From Flaccisagitta enflata (lineage: Eukaryota; Chaetognatha; Sagittoidea; Aphragmophora), in NCBI GenBank assembly GCA_965153355.1, contig OZ231126.1, forward strand, positions 38,626,001 to 38,690,000: a DNA stretch of 64,000 bases. The letters are read 5' to 3'. The translations under genes were made by a program, and so were the position numbers. Shown here in pieces: positions 1 to 11,827 of the stretch. The notes beneath the pieces were generated by a model, which had not been told where the DNA came from, ran no database searches, and saw only the letters and a list, made by a program, of their open reading frames with translations. The stretch's first letter is position 1, and each line of letters starts with the position of its first letter.

Positions 1-62
1 GGAGTAGATCTTTTTTGGAAGTGGAAATTTTTTTTGTCATGGCTTTATCAGGGCTTGAATAG

Positions 63-268
63 AAACAAGTGACGCGGGGTCACAATATCGTTGCGGATGG
101 GTGGGCAGGAGCATCCAACCCCCTACTCTAAACACTCAAACATACACAAAGAGTATCAAAAATGCTCGTTTTCCCACATTGCAACTCGATGACCACGGAC
201 CAACGGACCAACGGACAGATGGACGGACGGACCAAGCCTCTTATAAAGTTGCGTGTCCGCACCTATAA
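63..268 (+). mobile_element. Hairpin-ended GGAC element, subfamily 3 (GTTGCGGAC)
   Basis: Begins AAACAAGTGACGCGGGGTCACA, then the 5' block GTTGCGGAT, the GGGTGGGCAGG motif, a GGAC-rich tract near 200-230 and the 3' hairpin GTTGCGTGTCCGCA. Same subfamily as the copies at 45497-45714 and 61395-61595. The last bases of the hairpin have decayed. Confidence 0.75.
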
Positions 269-359
269 TGGCAAATAAGGTTACTTTCATGCATTTTTGA
301 TCTTCCAATTAACATTTGTTTTGAACAATACTGGATGAGACAGTGCTTACAAATCAAAA

Positions 360-458
360 GGGGGCGCTAATTGGAGGGTAAAATGACAAAATATTCTTTT
401 CAATTTAAAAAGCGCCCGGGGCGCTTATTAAAAAAAATACGGTACTCGCCCTCGTCCA
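360..458 (-). mobile_element. Fragment of TA-flanked GCGCCCCGGGCGC MITE
   Basis: Carries GGGGGCGCTAATT, AAGCGCCCGGGGCGCTT and a terminal AAATACGGTA. These match one end of the complete copies at 20299-20643 and 54024-54372. Only about 100 bp remain. Confidence 0.65.
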
Positions 459-840
459 AGGGGAGACATTACACGCTTTTCTTTTTGTAAGAACACTGTT
501 TATATGAAGAACTAGTGAAATTAAATGAAATGCTAAAATGATTGATATTTTGATAATGATTTTTGAAATAATTCATTTTTCATTATGATCAATTTTACAT
601 GACTTATTTTTTATTATAATCAATCTTACATTTTTTTATGTAATAAAATATTTTTTAACAATTGGTTAAATTATTTCATTATAATGATATAAACATATAA
701 TTATTAAGAAATTATATCATTCAAAAATAACAACATGTTAAGAACGCTTGAACCTCAAAACAGGGCTAAAAATGAAAACGCTGAGGCTCACTTCAAAAAA
801 TAATGTTCTTATAAAATGAAAAGCGTGTACATTGTATTCA

Positions 841-900
841 TTTTTAGTCGCGTGCAGGCGACTCTACAACCTGCTTTGTCCTTCGGTCGGTCGGTTTTAA
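841..900 (-). mobile_element. Fragment of hairpin-ended GGAC element
   Basis: Only the hairpin end is present: TTTTTAGTCGCGTGCAGGCGACT followed by CTTTGTCC and GGTCGGTCGG. The 5' half of the element is missing. The adjoining 460-840 is AT-rich with no recognisable gene. Confidence 0.6.
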
Positions 901-1089
901 AAGAGACCAAAAGTTCAAACTATCATATTTATATATTTTGAAAGTTTATGTTTTAATATTGAATGTTTAATGAATGAACTTAATTTAATATACGATTACA
1001 AACAAGAAATACAATGTGTGAAATTGTAAAAAGCCTGCCCCGATGGATAGCCTATGAAAGCCGTCAAAACTTTTTTTTTTTTGCTTTGA

Positions 1090-1464
1090 TATAGAATGTT
1101 AGAATAACGAATGTTTATGTTGTGATATTGAATGTTTATGTTTTACTGTTGAATGTGTATGTTTCGATATCAAATATTTACTATGTTTATGTTTCAATAT
1201 TGAATGTTAATATTTCAGTATCGAACGTTTATGTTTCAATATTGAATGCTTGTGTTTTAATGTTTGTTTCAAAATCCAATGTTAATGTTTTAATATTGAA
1301 TATTTATGTTTTGATATTGAATCTTTGTTTTGATATCCAATGGCAATGTTTATGTTTTGATATTGAATGTTTATGTTTAGTATTGAATGTTTTTTGTTTT
1401 GATATTGAATGTTTATGTTTTAATATTGAATGTTTGTATCAATATCGAATGTTTATGTTTCATT
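1090..1464. repeat. Diverged 21-bp minisatellite
   Basis: Tandem copies of a roughly 21-bp AT-rich unit, of the form AATATTGAATGTTTATGTTTT. An open frame across it yields a 7-residue repeat (ILNVYVL-like), which reflects the period and is not a gene. Confidence 0.85.
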
Positions 1465-2187
1465 ACCCTGCAATCAAAAGCAACTGTTACCAGTAAAACC
1501 TTTATTGTGCTTAAAATATTTATTTTAAGAAATTTGGACTGGTTCTGTCTGAAAACACATTACCTACCATTTATTCATGCAAAATTTTAGTGTCTCTTGC
1601 GTTTTAGCTTCCACATGGTTTTGACTGAAGATGTAATTTACCCCATATGAGGCTTATGAAAATATTGATAAACTGATATCTATAGCTTTAAATCAATGTT
1701 ATTTCATTACAAATCAATCAAAAATGATCAGATTGGTCTTAAAAGTAAGATATTAGTCTCAGCTTATGCATTTCTAAAAAAATATACCAAAATACTGAAA
1801 TTCATTGGGAAATTCTAATTTTTTCCAATGATTTTTTTCTGTTTGATTAGGTTTTGTGTCACATCACTGATCATTGAAGACCTAAATCTCCACAGAAATG
1901 GCAAAAAAATCAAAGACTATGCTGCAGAAGGGTCAATTACCCACAATTATGAGGGTATATTTATATAAACTAGCTTAAAGACACAATTTTTGAGCAAAAA
2001 TTCCCAAAATTTTATTAAATTTTATAATCAGGTGAAAGCTAAACCGCTAGAGCTACTGCTATGAAATTTTGCATGAATAAATAATAGGTAATGTGCTTTT
2101 AGATAGAACCAGTCCAAATTTCTCAAAATGAATATTTTCGGCACCATAAAGGTTTTGCTGGTAACAGTTGCTTTTGATTGCAGGGTA
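1464..2187. mobile_element. Fold-back element with TACCCTG/CAGGGTA ends
   Basis: Left arm 1464-1614 and right arm 2030-2187 are inverted copies of about 155 bp. Both contain TCAAAAGCAACTGTTACCAG, or its complement, next to the end. The termini read TA-CCCTG and CAGGG-TA, suggesting a TA target. No transposase-like frame lies between the arms. Confidence 0.8.
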
Positions 2188-2227
2188 TTAAATGTTTGTC
2201 TCAATAACAATTCCATTGCTGAGGTTC

Positions 2228-2407
2228 TTTTTAGTCGCGGACTAGCGACTCTATAAGAGGCTTTGTCCGTCCGTCCGTCCGTCGGTTGGTTGGTTGGTCG
2301 GTCGGTTGGTTGGTCCGTGGTGATCGAGTTGGAAAGTGTGAAAACACGCATTTCCGCCCCTGCCCACCCGTCCGCGACTGGTATTGGCCGTGTATCCGGC
2401 CTTGTTT
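2228..2407 (-). mobile_element. Hairpin-ended GGAC element, subfamily 2 (GTCGCGGAC)
   Basis: Complete copy. The left end on this strand is CTTTTTAGTCGCGGACTAGCGACT, followed by CTATAAGAGGCTTTGTCC, a (CCGT)n/(GGTT)n tract, GCCCCTGCCCACCC, GTCCGCGACTGG and CCGGCCTTGTTT. The block AGTCGCGGAC and the distal GTCCGCGACT are exact reverse complements. Confidence 0.85.
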
Positions 2408-2635
2408 CATTGTTTGTTGTTGTGGTCGTCGATGTTGTTATTGTTGTTGTGGCAATTGGGAATGATGTTTCTAGTAAACTTCCGATTCTCTAATCTTTAA
2501 TCTGATATTGTCACGGCTAAATGAAGTTGAGACTTTTGTTTTCAAAAGAAACGTTTTAGAGATATTGTCTTATTGACAGCAGGTTGCCAGCACACACTCA
2601 CACATTCATACACTCACACTCACGCATACACATTC

Positions 2636-2637
<2 letters not shown>

Positions 2638-2731
<94 letters not shown>
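2638..2731. repeat. (CA)n microsatellite
   Basis: About 46 uninterrupted CA dinucleotides, preceded by an imperfect CACACT/CATACA stretch from 2589. Confidence 0.98.
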
Positions 2732-2733
<2 letters not shown>

Positions 2734-2896
2734 GTGAAAACCGCATGCTTTTATCTTTACTAGTTTGAGTCTGACAGCCTGCTGAAGATGAAAGGTGTTC
2801 GTTACGAATCTCCGATTTCGAAGAGTTCCTTTCGCGGTTTCGGTTGCGAAGTAAGCAAAAGGAATTAAACCGATGATGTTTACCACTTCGCCATGG

Positions 2897-3005
2897 CTCG
2901 CTGTCTGGTCTAGTGGTTAACGCTCTGGACTTCAGCTGGATATGTTTCTTATTGCTAGTGACATTTCTTTGTTGAGCTGCGAGTTCGAACCCTGGGGAAA
3001 CTATC
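2897..3005 (+). repeat. tRNA-like SINE head (possible)
   Basis: GGTCTAGTGGTTAACGC resembles a pol III A box and GAGTTCGAACCC resembles a B box. The boxes lie about 70 bp apart, farther than in an ordinary intronless tRNA, and the T-arm stem pairs poorly. A decayed tRNA-derived SINE is more likely than a working tRNA gene. Confidence 0.35.
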
Positions 3006-3358
3006 GAATTTCTTTTTCTCAAGGTTAACATGCTCCGATTGAGCTGAAATTTTTTCAGGCAACAAAGTCAATCATGGGCTTTAAGAAAATGTATAGATTA
3101 TGACAGTTTGTGCATTAATGTGACTATGAGGAGAGCCTCCAAAAAAGCCGTCTTTGAACTAAACGTACTGTACCCCAACGGACCTGCCGCCACCAGAAAA
3201 AAATTCTCCTCGCTGGGATCTTTATATAGTCCCCACGTTGCTTCACCAACCCCCTCCCCCGCTGAATATCCATGACAAATCACATTTTGGATGAGGAGTT
3301 TGACTCGTTGAAATATGAATGCAGAAAAAAAACTGAACAGATTGAAATTTAATTTGAT

Positions 3359-4729
3359 TACCCTGTCTTCAAAAGCAACTGTAACCAGCAAAAGATGTAT
3401 TATGCCATAACTATTCCCATCACAAAATTTGGATTTTTTCTGTCTTAAAGCATATCAACTGCCATTTCTTCATGCAAAATTTCAGCACTTTTTGTCAAGT
3501 GGTTTAGCTTCTGCACCATTTTAAAGTAGAACATCACTCATGGCGATACAGCTTTCCATTTCAGACTTAGATGGAGGCGTTTGACTTCAAACCTATGTAA
3601 CTTTTAAACGCTTTGAGCTAAAACTCTGGGATTGGTCTCAAATTGAAGATTTTTTGAAGGAGACAATATCATGTTTCAAAAAAACCCACATTTTGATGTA
3701 TTTGTTAAGTTTTTATTAAGTTTTTCCCTGATTTTTCATATTTTAACATTTCATATTAGAAAAATTATCTTTTTTGATTGCAATATCTTATGAATATGCA
3801 TGATATGAAAGAAAGTCATACAGGGTCATCCACCTGAGTTGTCGGATTCTGTTAAGCTTTTACTCTCTGATGCCAAAAGACATGGATTTGAAATTGATCA
3901 TGTCTTAAAGAGTATAGATTGACATTTTTTGTATAAAAATTTCAGCCATTTTGCTCAAGTAGTTTGTCTTCAACATGGATTTTAACGTAAAGCTTTTATT
4001 TCAAGACTGAACAGATTTTCTAGGAATTGTGCAAGTTAACACTTCAATCAATTTTTGAATTCTTTTAATAATCAATTCAAAACAGGCTTGAATCAGTGAT
4101 GATATTAAAGTATTTCAATATGTTTGTTAGTTTATCTTCCATTTCAGATTAACTTTTTCTCTATGGCATGAAAAGTTAAAAAAAAATGAACATGAATGCA
4201 AGCAGAATTCTGCATTTCTGATGGACAATCTGTAAAATAGTAAAATACTTGTGTTACTTCAAATTTACGTAAAAGACAAACTACTCGACAAAAATGGCTG
4301 AAATTTTTACACAAAAAATGTCAATCTATACCCTTTAAGACTTGATCAATTTTGATTCCATGTCTCCTGACATCTGAGAGTAAAAGCTTAACAGAATCCG
4401 ACAACTCAGGTGGATGACCCTGTATTGGTAATAAAGATGATTTAGTATGGGATCAATACAGACACTCAAAATCAATTTTTTGGCTTTTTGCACCAGGTTG
4501 AACAAATTAACTCTTTTTATTCTATATAAAAATTGCAATATTTTGAGTAAATTTGGGTACTTTTCAAAATTATGTAGAAGCTAAACCACTTGACAAAAAG
4601 TGCTGAAATTTTGCATGAAGAAATGGCAGTTGATATGCTTTAAGACAGAAAAAATCCGAATTTTATGATGGGAATAGTTATGGCATAATACATCTTTTGC
4701 TGGTTACAGTTGCTTTTGAAGACAGGGTA
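3359..4729. mobile_element. Fold-back element, CCCTG ends, interrupted by a second one
   Basis: Arms 3361-3530 and 4560-4727 are inverted repeats of about 170 bp, starting TA-CCCTGTCTTCAAAAGCAA and ending in GACAGGG-TA. The outermost part is related to the element at 1464-2187. The element at 3818-4424 lies inside it. Confidence 0.8.
3818..4424. mobile_element. Inner fold-back element with TA-CAGGGTCATCC ends
   Basis: Left arm 3818-3990 (CAGGGTCATCCACCTGAG) and right arm 4262-4424 (CTCAGGTGGATGACCCTG) are inverted copies of about 165 bp flanked by TA. Inserted into the middle of the older fold-back element at 3359-4729. Confidence 0.8.
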
Positions 4730-4950
4730 CTGGCCGTTAAAAAAGTCATAAGTGAGGAGGATTTTTTTATCTAGCGACGGACAGGAAAATCGTGATAAAA
4801 ATGATTTTTACCGTCAGTTTCACCTTCAATTAGACATTCTTTTTTTTGGGACCATCAATTTTCCACCATATTATTCGCGTCATTTACCGCAATGCTTTTT
4901 TTGCGGATATGCGGAATAACATTCGGCAGATTGTGCATCAGACTTGGAGT

Positions 4951-5762
4951 GCATTTCGGTCAGGATTCTGGTTAGAGAAAATCTCAATTTTAAGGGTTTT
5001 GAAAAAAAAAAGATGGACACATTACAGTTTTTTGCACAGGGGACCTAAAAAGGCTGTAGAACACGATTCTGATATTCATTTTGACCTAACTTGAGCCAAA
5101 AAAATTAGAAACGTTTTTTTATGTAAAAAATTGTGTTTTTTGCTATAAAAACACTATTTGTTTCATATTTTTTGGTTAATTCTGACTGATATTGATGTAT
5201 GTTGATCATTTGCACTATGCTGATTCAATTTTTGGTGTTTCTACACAATTTTTGCTATTTTTGAAAGTTTGCACTTGATCTCATTTGCATATTGCGGTTT
5301 TGCGTTTTTCACCTATAACATGCATGTGTTTTTTAGTACATCAATGAAATTCATACTGATAGCATATCTTATCCTGAGAAACTGTTCCAAAACATCAGTT
5401 TTTAGAATTTTTTGATTTTGGGTCATTTTTTCATTTTTGAGGATTCTAATGCAATTTTTGAACCTCGCAGACCTATTCAAAATTGCGCTAGATTCACTCA
5501 AGTATCAATTGCTATTAGTACTTTAAGTTTCAGTAAAAAAAAAATCTGAAATATTTCATTTTACACCGTTCTATAAGGAAAAATAGCTGTTTTTAGCACA
5601 AAAAAACGTTTCTAATTTTTTTGGCTCAAGTTAGGTCAAAATGAATATCAGAATCGTGTTCTACAGCCTTTTTAGGTCCTCTGTGCAAAAATCTGTGAGG
5701 TGTCCATTTTTTTTTATTTTCTTTAAGCTTTTTGCAACCGGGAATCCTGACCGATTTCATGC
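4951..5762. mobile_element. Fold-back element, GGTCAGGATTC ends
   Basis: Arms of about 200 bp. TTTTGACCTAACTTGAGCC near 5078 pairs with GGCTCAAGTTAGGTCAAAA near 5624, and the ends are GGTCAGGATTC / GAATCCTGACC. A second copy lies at 16091-17005. The interior has no coding potential that I recognise. Confidence 0.8.
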
Positions 5763-6721
5763 GAAGAAATGAATACACACCGGATGTTGTGTCAAAGCAA
5801 TGAATTTAAACTGTAAATGTGCTTTTAAAGCAGATTATCATAATTGAAAAAGACAGCAACAATACAGAATTATTTTGCTAAATTCGTTTTCATTCTCTCT
5901 TTCATACCAATCATCAGGACAACATCATGATTGTAGGTTTTATTTTGGTGGAATCAGGCCAAGGCAAGACAAGAAAAACTAGTGGTGGCGTTGACATGAC
6001 CCAGGTTTACAAAGACTCAATATGAGTTGCAATGATGAACAAGGCAGTATACACGATGGGCAGCTAAAGGGGTTCAACCAATCACAAAACAAAACAAAAA
6101 AAGGAATGTCAAAGCTTTACATACCTTTGAAAATATAAATTCTCAAGAAACAATTGTAATTGTTTCCAATTGTTTGAATCCGAATGTGAATCAAATGATG
6201 CCATAAATAAGTTTATGCATTAAATCTACCTATGAAAACAAGATGTCAGTAACAATTACAGCCAAACTTATGAATCTGGTTGAATTGGAACGTTAAGTCC
6301 CTGATGTTTCACCATTCAAATGACAAATATTAATTGATATTATCATGCTACCTGAAGATAAACCACATTTTGCCATTTCTGGGGCATCTCCGGGATTGGT
6401 AGTTGCCTATTTAACTTAAATTTAAGCTGCAATGAACGGGCGAGAGGGACAACAATCTTCGTCCCGAAATGGCAAATGGGTAATTCCTTAATCATAATCT
6501 TTCTGGAATGAAATTTAATCTACAATCACTTGAATATGAGCGGGGGCCGCTCATTATCATGATGCGCAAGATTAGATAGCAAGCCACTCAACCGGTAGTG
6601 GACAGTTCAAGTGAAATCAGACTCGTATGAACGACAAGATATGAAGCGGACTCTCACTTAAGTTATCTTAAGTTAAGTGACTTAACCCATACAAGCAAAA
6701 AAATCTGCACTTCTGGGTTGG
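5763..6721. other. No recognised feature
   Basis: AT-rich 3' flank of the minus-strand ankyrin gene. I found no repeat boundaries, RNA gene or coding frame here. Confidence 0.6.
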
Positions 6722-7300
6722 TCAAACGAAAGTGACTTGCGTGGTCTTTTCGTAGTTTTGGTCGACAGGCGTCGTCGTCGTCGAGTTTTTGTTGGGCGTT
6801 GATTTTCTGGGTTTTGTTCTTTTCATCTCCATTTTCTCTCTAAAAGCCTTCAAGTCTTCCGCGGCTTTGGCCGATTCTTTTCTCTCGGCTTTCGATTCTT
6901 TTCTTTCGAGTTTCGTCATTTTCGTCGACATCATCGAAGACGAAGATGAGGAGGAGGAAGTTGATTTGGTCTCGTTTCTCGATCCGGAACTTCGTAGCCC
7001 GACCCATCGACTGAGTCCCGATCCGACCGTCGGCGTCGGCGGTGGCGTCGATAACGCCCCGGATGTGGATCCCGGAGGGCCGATGGAAAATCCCAACTCG
7101 GTCGCCAGTTTGACGTTGTGAGCCGTCGGCGTTTTGCCGGCGTGGTCGCGGATATTGGGATCGGCTTTGTAGACGTTGACGAGAATTTCGGCAGTTTCAC
7201 GATGACTTTGAATGAAGGCTAAATGAAGAGGAGTGTAGCCGCCGTTACTTTTGGCGTTGACGGCGGCACCGTGGCCAGCGATGAGCTTGACCAGCTCGAC
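6722..7300 (-). CDS. SOWAH: SOWAH-like gene, exon 2
   Basis: 192 codons plus stop, starting at GTC GAG CTG after a poly-T/ACAG acceptor. Completes ankyrin 1 (VELVKLIAGHGAAVNAK) and adds ankyrin 2 (GGYTPLHLAFIQSHRETAEIL) and a third partial unit (ADPNIRDHAGKTP). The tail has a Ser run, then a basic/acidic region likely to be coiled (residues about 345-380). Confidence 0.87.
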   Translation of the reverse strand, partial: VELVKLIAGHGAAVNAKSNGGYTPLHLAFIQSHRETAEILVNVYKADPNIRDHAGKTPTAHNVKLATELGFSIGPPGSTSGALSTPPPTPTVGSGLSRWVGLRSSGSRNETKSTSSSSSSSSMMSTKMTKLERKESKAERKESAKAAEDLKAFREKMEMKRTKPRKSTPNKNSTTTTPVDQNYEKTTQVTFV

Positions 7301-8638
7301 CTGTAAAAAAAAGACGTGTGCGTGGAGTATCCCCTCACCTCACTTAGGTAATGTGGAAAAGTAAAATTCATAAAAATGATCATTTTCCTTTTTAGTCAAG
7401 GACAAGCGACTCTATAAGAGGCTTTGTCCGTCCGTCGGTCCGTTGGTAATGATCGAGTTCGAAAGTGCGAAAACACGCATTTCCGCCCCTGCCCACCCAT
7501 CCGCGACTGGTATTGGCCGTGTATCAGGCCTTGTTTCAAAATTCCTTCATCTTCCGTTTTCGTTTTGACCCTAAAATTCCACCAAAAATCCCAGAAATCA
7601 TCAAAATCTTGTGTAATTTTGATACTAAAAGAACAATTAGATAGCCATGGTATTTGTGAGAAAATTTGTAAGAAATATCAGAATAATAATAAACTATGAA
7701 AGAGCTTATTTGAAAAGCAGATAAACAATTCTATAGAGAGAAAAAAATCACTTTTAGCAAATACAAAGAAGCTCAGCAATCAGCATATCAATTAATCCCA
7801 CTGCATTATGCAAATTAGGTCCTCAAAAAGAATTTTCCAAAAAAACTTAAAAAAGAAAGACGAACAATTCTTGATGAAAGAAAAACAGTAAGGGTCCTAA
7901 AATTGGACATTCCACCCAACTGACAGTTGGTCAACAGATATCGGCGCTCACCTGCCCGGCTTTGGCGGCCCAATGAAGCGGCGTATATCCCGTGACAAAA
8001 TCTTTAAAGTAAACAAGATTTTTATTCTCTGAAATCATTTTGGCGATGGGATGATAGTTCGTCGTCGCCGACAAAACCATCCACTTTCTCAACTCTCTCG
8101 TCAAGTGGACGGGTAGCGTGGCTCCGGCCTCACTTCCGGCGGCGACGCTGCGTCGGACGCCGGTCCGCTGCAGTTCCGGCGTATTGAGAAGCGACGACGA
8201 GCGACTCGGCGGCAGGAGTAACTCCGATTCCGATTGTAGTTTGTTGAGCTTTTTCGCGCGTTCGCGGACGCTGATGACGGACGCATCGGGGACGTCGTCT
8301 TTGGAGACTTCATTGCTCTGGAGGATGATCTTTTTGTCGTCGTTGTTATTTTTGTCTCCGCCGGTGACGTTAAATGCGTCTTTGTTATCATGGATACTGA
8401 CGTCGCTTCTACTGACAGCGGCACTGCTTCCGCCGCCGCCGCCGTTGACGCTGCTGTTGGCGGAAGATACCGCGCCGAAGGATGCGGTTTTGTGTCTTGG
8501 AGTCGACGAGTCGATGGAAGGTGACGCTGGGAAACCGGAAGAGGATGCGAGATCAAAACTGGAATTAGCGCGAGATTTTGGGGGAGTCAAGAAAAGCTCC
8601 TCGTAAGACGGTAAGGGAGGGCGGTCCAGTTGAGGCAT
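6722..8638 (-). CDS. SOWAH: SOWAH-family ankyrin repeat protein, 2 exons, 421 aa
   Basis: CDS joins 8638-7952 and 7300-6722. The first exon ends CAG|GTGAGC and the second begins after TTTTTTTACAG, both in phase 0, giving 229 + 192 residues. Residues 1-120 are Ser/Pro/Gly-rich. VISVRERAKKLNKLQSE (121-137) matches the short motif that SOWAH (sosondowah) proteins carry before their ankyrins. WMVLSA followed by FKDFVTGYTPLHWAAKAGQ (about 186-229) matches the SOWAH ankyrin start. A second ankyrin unit has GGYTPLHLA and a partial third follows. The tail is Ser-rich, then Lys/Glu-rich. The start ATG has an in-frame TAG seven codons upstream. The SOWAH N-terminal domain of longer relatives is absent from this model; an upstream exon cannot be excluded. 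Cellular role in this family is poorly known; probably a protein-binding scaffold. Confidence 0.88.
7388..7536 (-). mobile_element. Hairpin-ended GGAC element in the SOWAH intron
   Basis: Short copy of about 149 bp of subfamily 2: TTTTTAGTCAAGGACAAGCGACT, CTTTGTCCGTCCG, GCCCCTGCCCACCC, GCGACTGGTATTGGCC, ending in CAGGCCTTGTTT. The block and hairpin arms have diverged (GTCGCGGAT against GTCCTTGAC), consistent with age. Confidence 0.8.
7952..8638 (-). CDS. SOWAH: SOWAH-like gene, exon 1
   Basis: 229 codons from ATG at 8638 to the splice donor CAG|GTGAGC at 7952/7951. Encodes the low-complexity N-terminus, the VSVRERAKKLN motif and the first half of ankyrin unit 1. The intron splits ankyrin 1 after the LHWAAKAGQ helix. 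Confidence 0.85.
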
Positions 8639-9111
8639 CGTTGAATCTCTTTGCTAAATGGTATCCACTGATATTTTTACGCTTGTCGTCTCTTGTATCG
8701 TTTCAACATGGGTGTGCGTTTGGTTTTCTTTTTTTTATTCTTGTTGTTTTTCTCACTTTAGTTTTTCATCCCTGGAGTGAGTTTCTAATTTTTTGTGCAT
8801 ATTGCGACTTTTTGAAGAGAATTTCAGTATTTTTTCCCTAAGAAAAACCGACAAGTTAAAAACGCGACTGTCATGAAATTGTTTTCATTTCTTCAAACAC
8901 TCTTTTGAAAGTCCTTCTCTCAGAATTTCCTCTTTATTTGCATGATTTTCTTATCAAAGCAGGGCATTAAGGAAAGTTTTAATTCGTTCATTTTTCAACT
9001 GCGTTGATTTCTAGGTCGTCCACAAGGAAACCAATTCAACCTGAGACGAAAAATTGACTCCTTATTTTGAGTGTTGTGACTTCATTCTCGGAGTGGAGAG
9101 GCTATCTAACT

Positions 9112-9112
9112 T

Positions 9113-9180
<68 letters not shown>
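9112..9180. repeat. (TCTG)n-(TC)n compound microsatellite
   Basis: Seven or so TCTG units run into about 17 TC units. The flanking 8639-9600 has no supported gene. Confidence 0.95.
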
Positions 9181-9185
<5 letters not shown>

Positions 9186-9796
9186 GAAACCTTTTTCAGT
9201 GTTCGTTGTACAAATTACACACACGCAATTAACATGCGATTTGCAAGTGGCACGCACGCAAAGTTGGGGATCGAAAATTAATCTTTATGGCAGTTTTCCT
9301 TTTTTTTCAAAACGACGTAAAAAGTTCCCGTTGTCGTTGTCAGGCGATATTTTCTCGCTGAGCAATCTTTTTTTCTTGTTGAGTTGATTGTTTTTTTTCT
9401 TCGAGCAAACGGCTCACCTTTACCTCTTCTTCCTTATCCTCCTCCTTCTCCGCCCCCCTCCAGGCGATAGATATCGAACCAATTGGGTGACTGATTTATG
9501 GGTGATTATTGGTCCAAGTCCATTAGCCCACCCCTTATACGCCTCTCTTTGTCTACTCTCTCTCTCGCTTTGCATCCTTTCTATGTCTCCCTGTTAGTAT
9601 GTCTCTTTCTGTCTACCAATAAAGGTGGCTCTCGCCGACCGGAAAAAGTCGCAAATGGGTGTCTTTTTTTTCTGCATATTTTTTTCTGTATTTTCAGTGC
9701 ATGGTTTTTTGTGTGCATCTCATGATGTTTTGGTTGACTGCTTGCCTGTTTTTGTCATTCAATCTGTCTCTCTGTCTCTTAGGTCTTCTTTGTCTT

Positions 9797-9798
<2 letters not shown>

Positions 9799-9850
<52 letters not shown>

Positions 9851-9880
9851 TCTCTCTCTCTCTCTCTCTCTTGTGTGAAT

Positions 9881-9947
<67 letters not shown>
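9799..9947. repeat. (TG)n-(TC)n-(TG)n microsatellite
   Basis: TG array, short TC array, GTGTGAATGTGTGAG, then a second TG array that is cut by the element beginning at 9948. Confidence 0.97.
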
Positions 9948-9950
<3 letters not shown>

Positions 9951-10439
9951 CGGCGTAGGGCAGGAAAATGTGCAGGGGCGTCAGGCCCCTATCTGTGTCC
10001 AACTGAATTCTGTGTCCGACTTAGTACCTAATTAGATTACAGTTGAAAAAAGTAGGTAAAAAACATATTAATTCAACATTTCAGGGGAGGGGTGCAGGTA
10101 TCAATACAAAGAAAGAAAACTGTTTGAAATATATCTAAGTTTTTAAAAATATTATAATATGCAAAATGTTTAAAGCATTTTTGACCAACTCTTAAATACA
10201 AAAAAATTATGTTAAAAAATTTATAAAAAAAAACTTCATAAAATAAAAAAAACATTAATTAAAAAAAGCATATAGTTTGAAAAAAGGGGTTTTGAAAGCT
10301 GAATAAATCAATGAACAAAAAAATGTCAAGTTATAAAAAAAATTAATAAAACAGATTCATACAATAAAAAATTTATAATCTTCTAATCAATCTTAATGAT
10401 TGTAACAGTTTACTCATCTTTGCCTGTGGGCTTCCCCTG

Positions 10440-11010
10440 GCCATATTCTGCTGATGGGAATCAATTTCAATGTTTTTTGATCGAGTTAGACAGTCAGTCC
10501 CAATTTTGCATTCATCCGTATACCCACATCTCATCATGTTACGAGATAAAGCAACTTTGGTTATTTGAGCATATTTCGGTATATCGAAATATGACTTTCG
10601 TCTTTCCCTTTTTGCTATGCCATTCAAAATAGAGTAGCAAAGCAATCTCTAAGATCTTATCTTATTTACTTTGTTTTTTCGCGCGCAATATTTGAATAAT
10701 CAGCTGAGATTACAAATTCGGAAGGATTAACAAAACACAAGGATATGATTGAATGGTACAGCATTCATAAATGTATTTCCTCTAAGATTTAAGTGGCAAA
10801 ATCTTTGGAGACCATTAACATTACAAACTGCTATGGAATTCATTTAGAATTTACCAAAGCCACAATCGAGTAAATCTAACTTTTGTAAGTCATATTTCAA
10901 TATACCAAAACATGCCCAGATAGAGAAAGTTTTGGTTTTCCAAAATATGTTGAGATACGAGCATATGGATGAATACAGAATTGGGACTGACTGTAGAGGT
11001 GGTACAATCC
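10440..11010. repeat. Inverted-repeat (fold-back) element
   Basis: The segment 10489-10592 (AGTCAGTCCCAATTTTGCAT and onward) is repeated in reverse orientation at about 10885-10995 (ATTGGGACTGACT). The arms are about 105 bp and imperfect. Confidence 0.6.
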
Positions 11011-11146
11011 ATAGTTACAAAAATTATTGATGTAACAATTACAAACACCAAGCTCCTTTAGAGAATTAAGATTGGTTTTTTTAATTCAGCAAAAAGTTTT
11101 TGTAAGCATCTAATAAACCTTAAAGATCAGCTAAGTACCTTCATTG

Positions 11147-11475
11147 ACATATTTCCTGTATTTAGCGCTCCGGGCGCTTTTGAAAGTCAAATGAAACATT
11201 GTCATTGTCATTAGTGCCCCCTCATTCACTGAAGTAAAAAATTGTTTTGTATGAAATTTTCTGTTTTTAAGAAATCTTTTATTCCTAAAAACAGTGAAAC
11301 AGAATATTCTTTGCATTGCTTACCATTTTCTTTGCTTTTTTTGCCATAAACTTTATTCACAATGGATGAGATAGAATTTTCTTTAACAATGTGGTTTTGT
11401 TATAAGAGTTCCTTCTCTTGTAAAGGGGGGGCGCAAATAAGGGGGGGGGGGGGCAATAAATGCAGGAAATGTGGT
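11147..11475 (+). mobile_element. Diverged copy of TA-flanked GCGC MITE
   Basis: ATTTCCTGTATTTAGCGCTC, CGGGCGCTTTTGAAA and, at the right end, GGGGGGCGCAAATAAGGGG with AATGCAGGAAATG. These parallel the intact copies at 20299-20643 and 54024-54372, with mutations in both terminal repeats. Confidence 0.7.
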
Positions 11476-11826
11476 AACTCAAAAGTTTTTTTTTGTTCTG
11501 ACATGATTTCTCAAGGTCAACTAGACAAAACGACTTTACTTCCTATCCTACTTTCTTTTTTCTCCCATTTCTAAATATTTCTTTCTCTCTATCTTTCTTT
11601 CTTTTTTTTTTTCTTTCTTTCTTTCTATCTTGCTTTCTTTCATATCATGTTTTTTTCCTTGTTTAAAACCATTTATTCACTTTTTTTCCATTCCCCATTT
11701 GCTTTTTTTTTATTCAGCCTCTGTTTTTTTTGTTTTTTGTTTTTTTAAAGAGAAAGTGTGTCTGACTGCAACGGGTGATCGACTGCAGAGGCGTCAGCAG
11801 ACGCCCCTGACGCCCCTCCTACGCCG

Positions 11827-11827
<1 letters not shown>

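Noticed and set aside
2897-3005. Functional tRNA gene
   Set aside because: A and B box-like words are present but too far apart, and the T arm and acceptor stem do not pair well.
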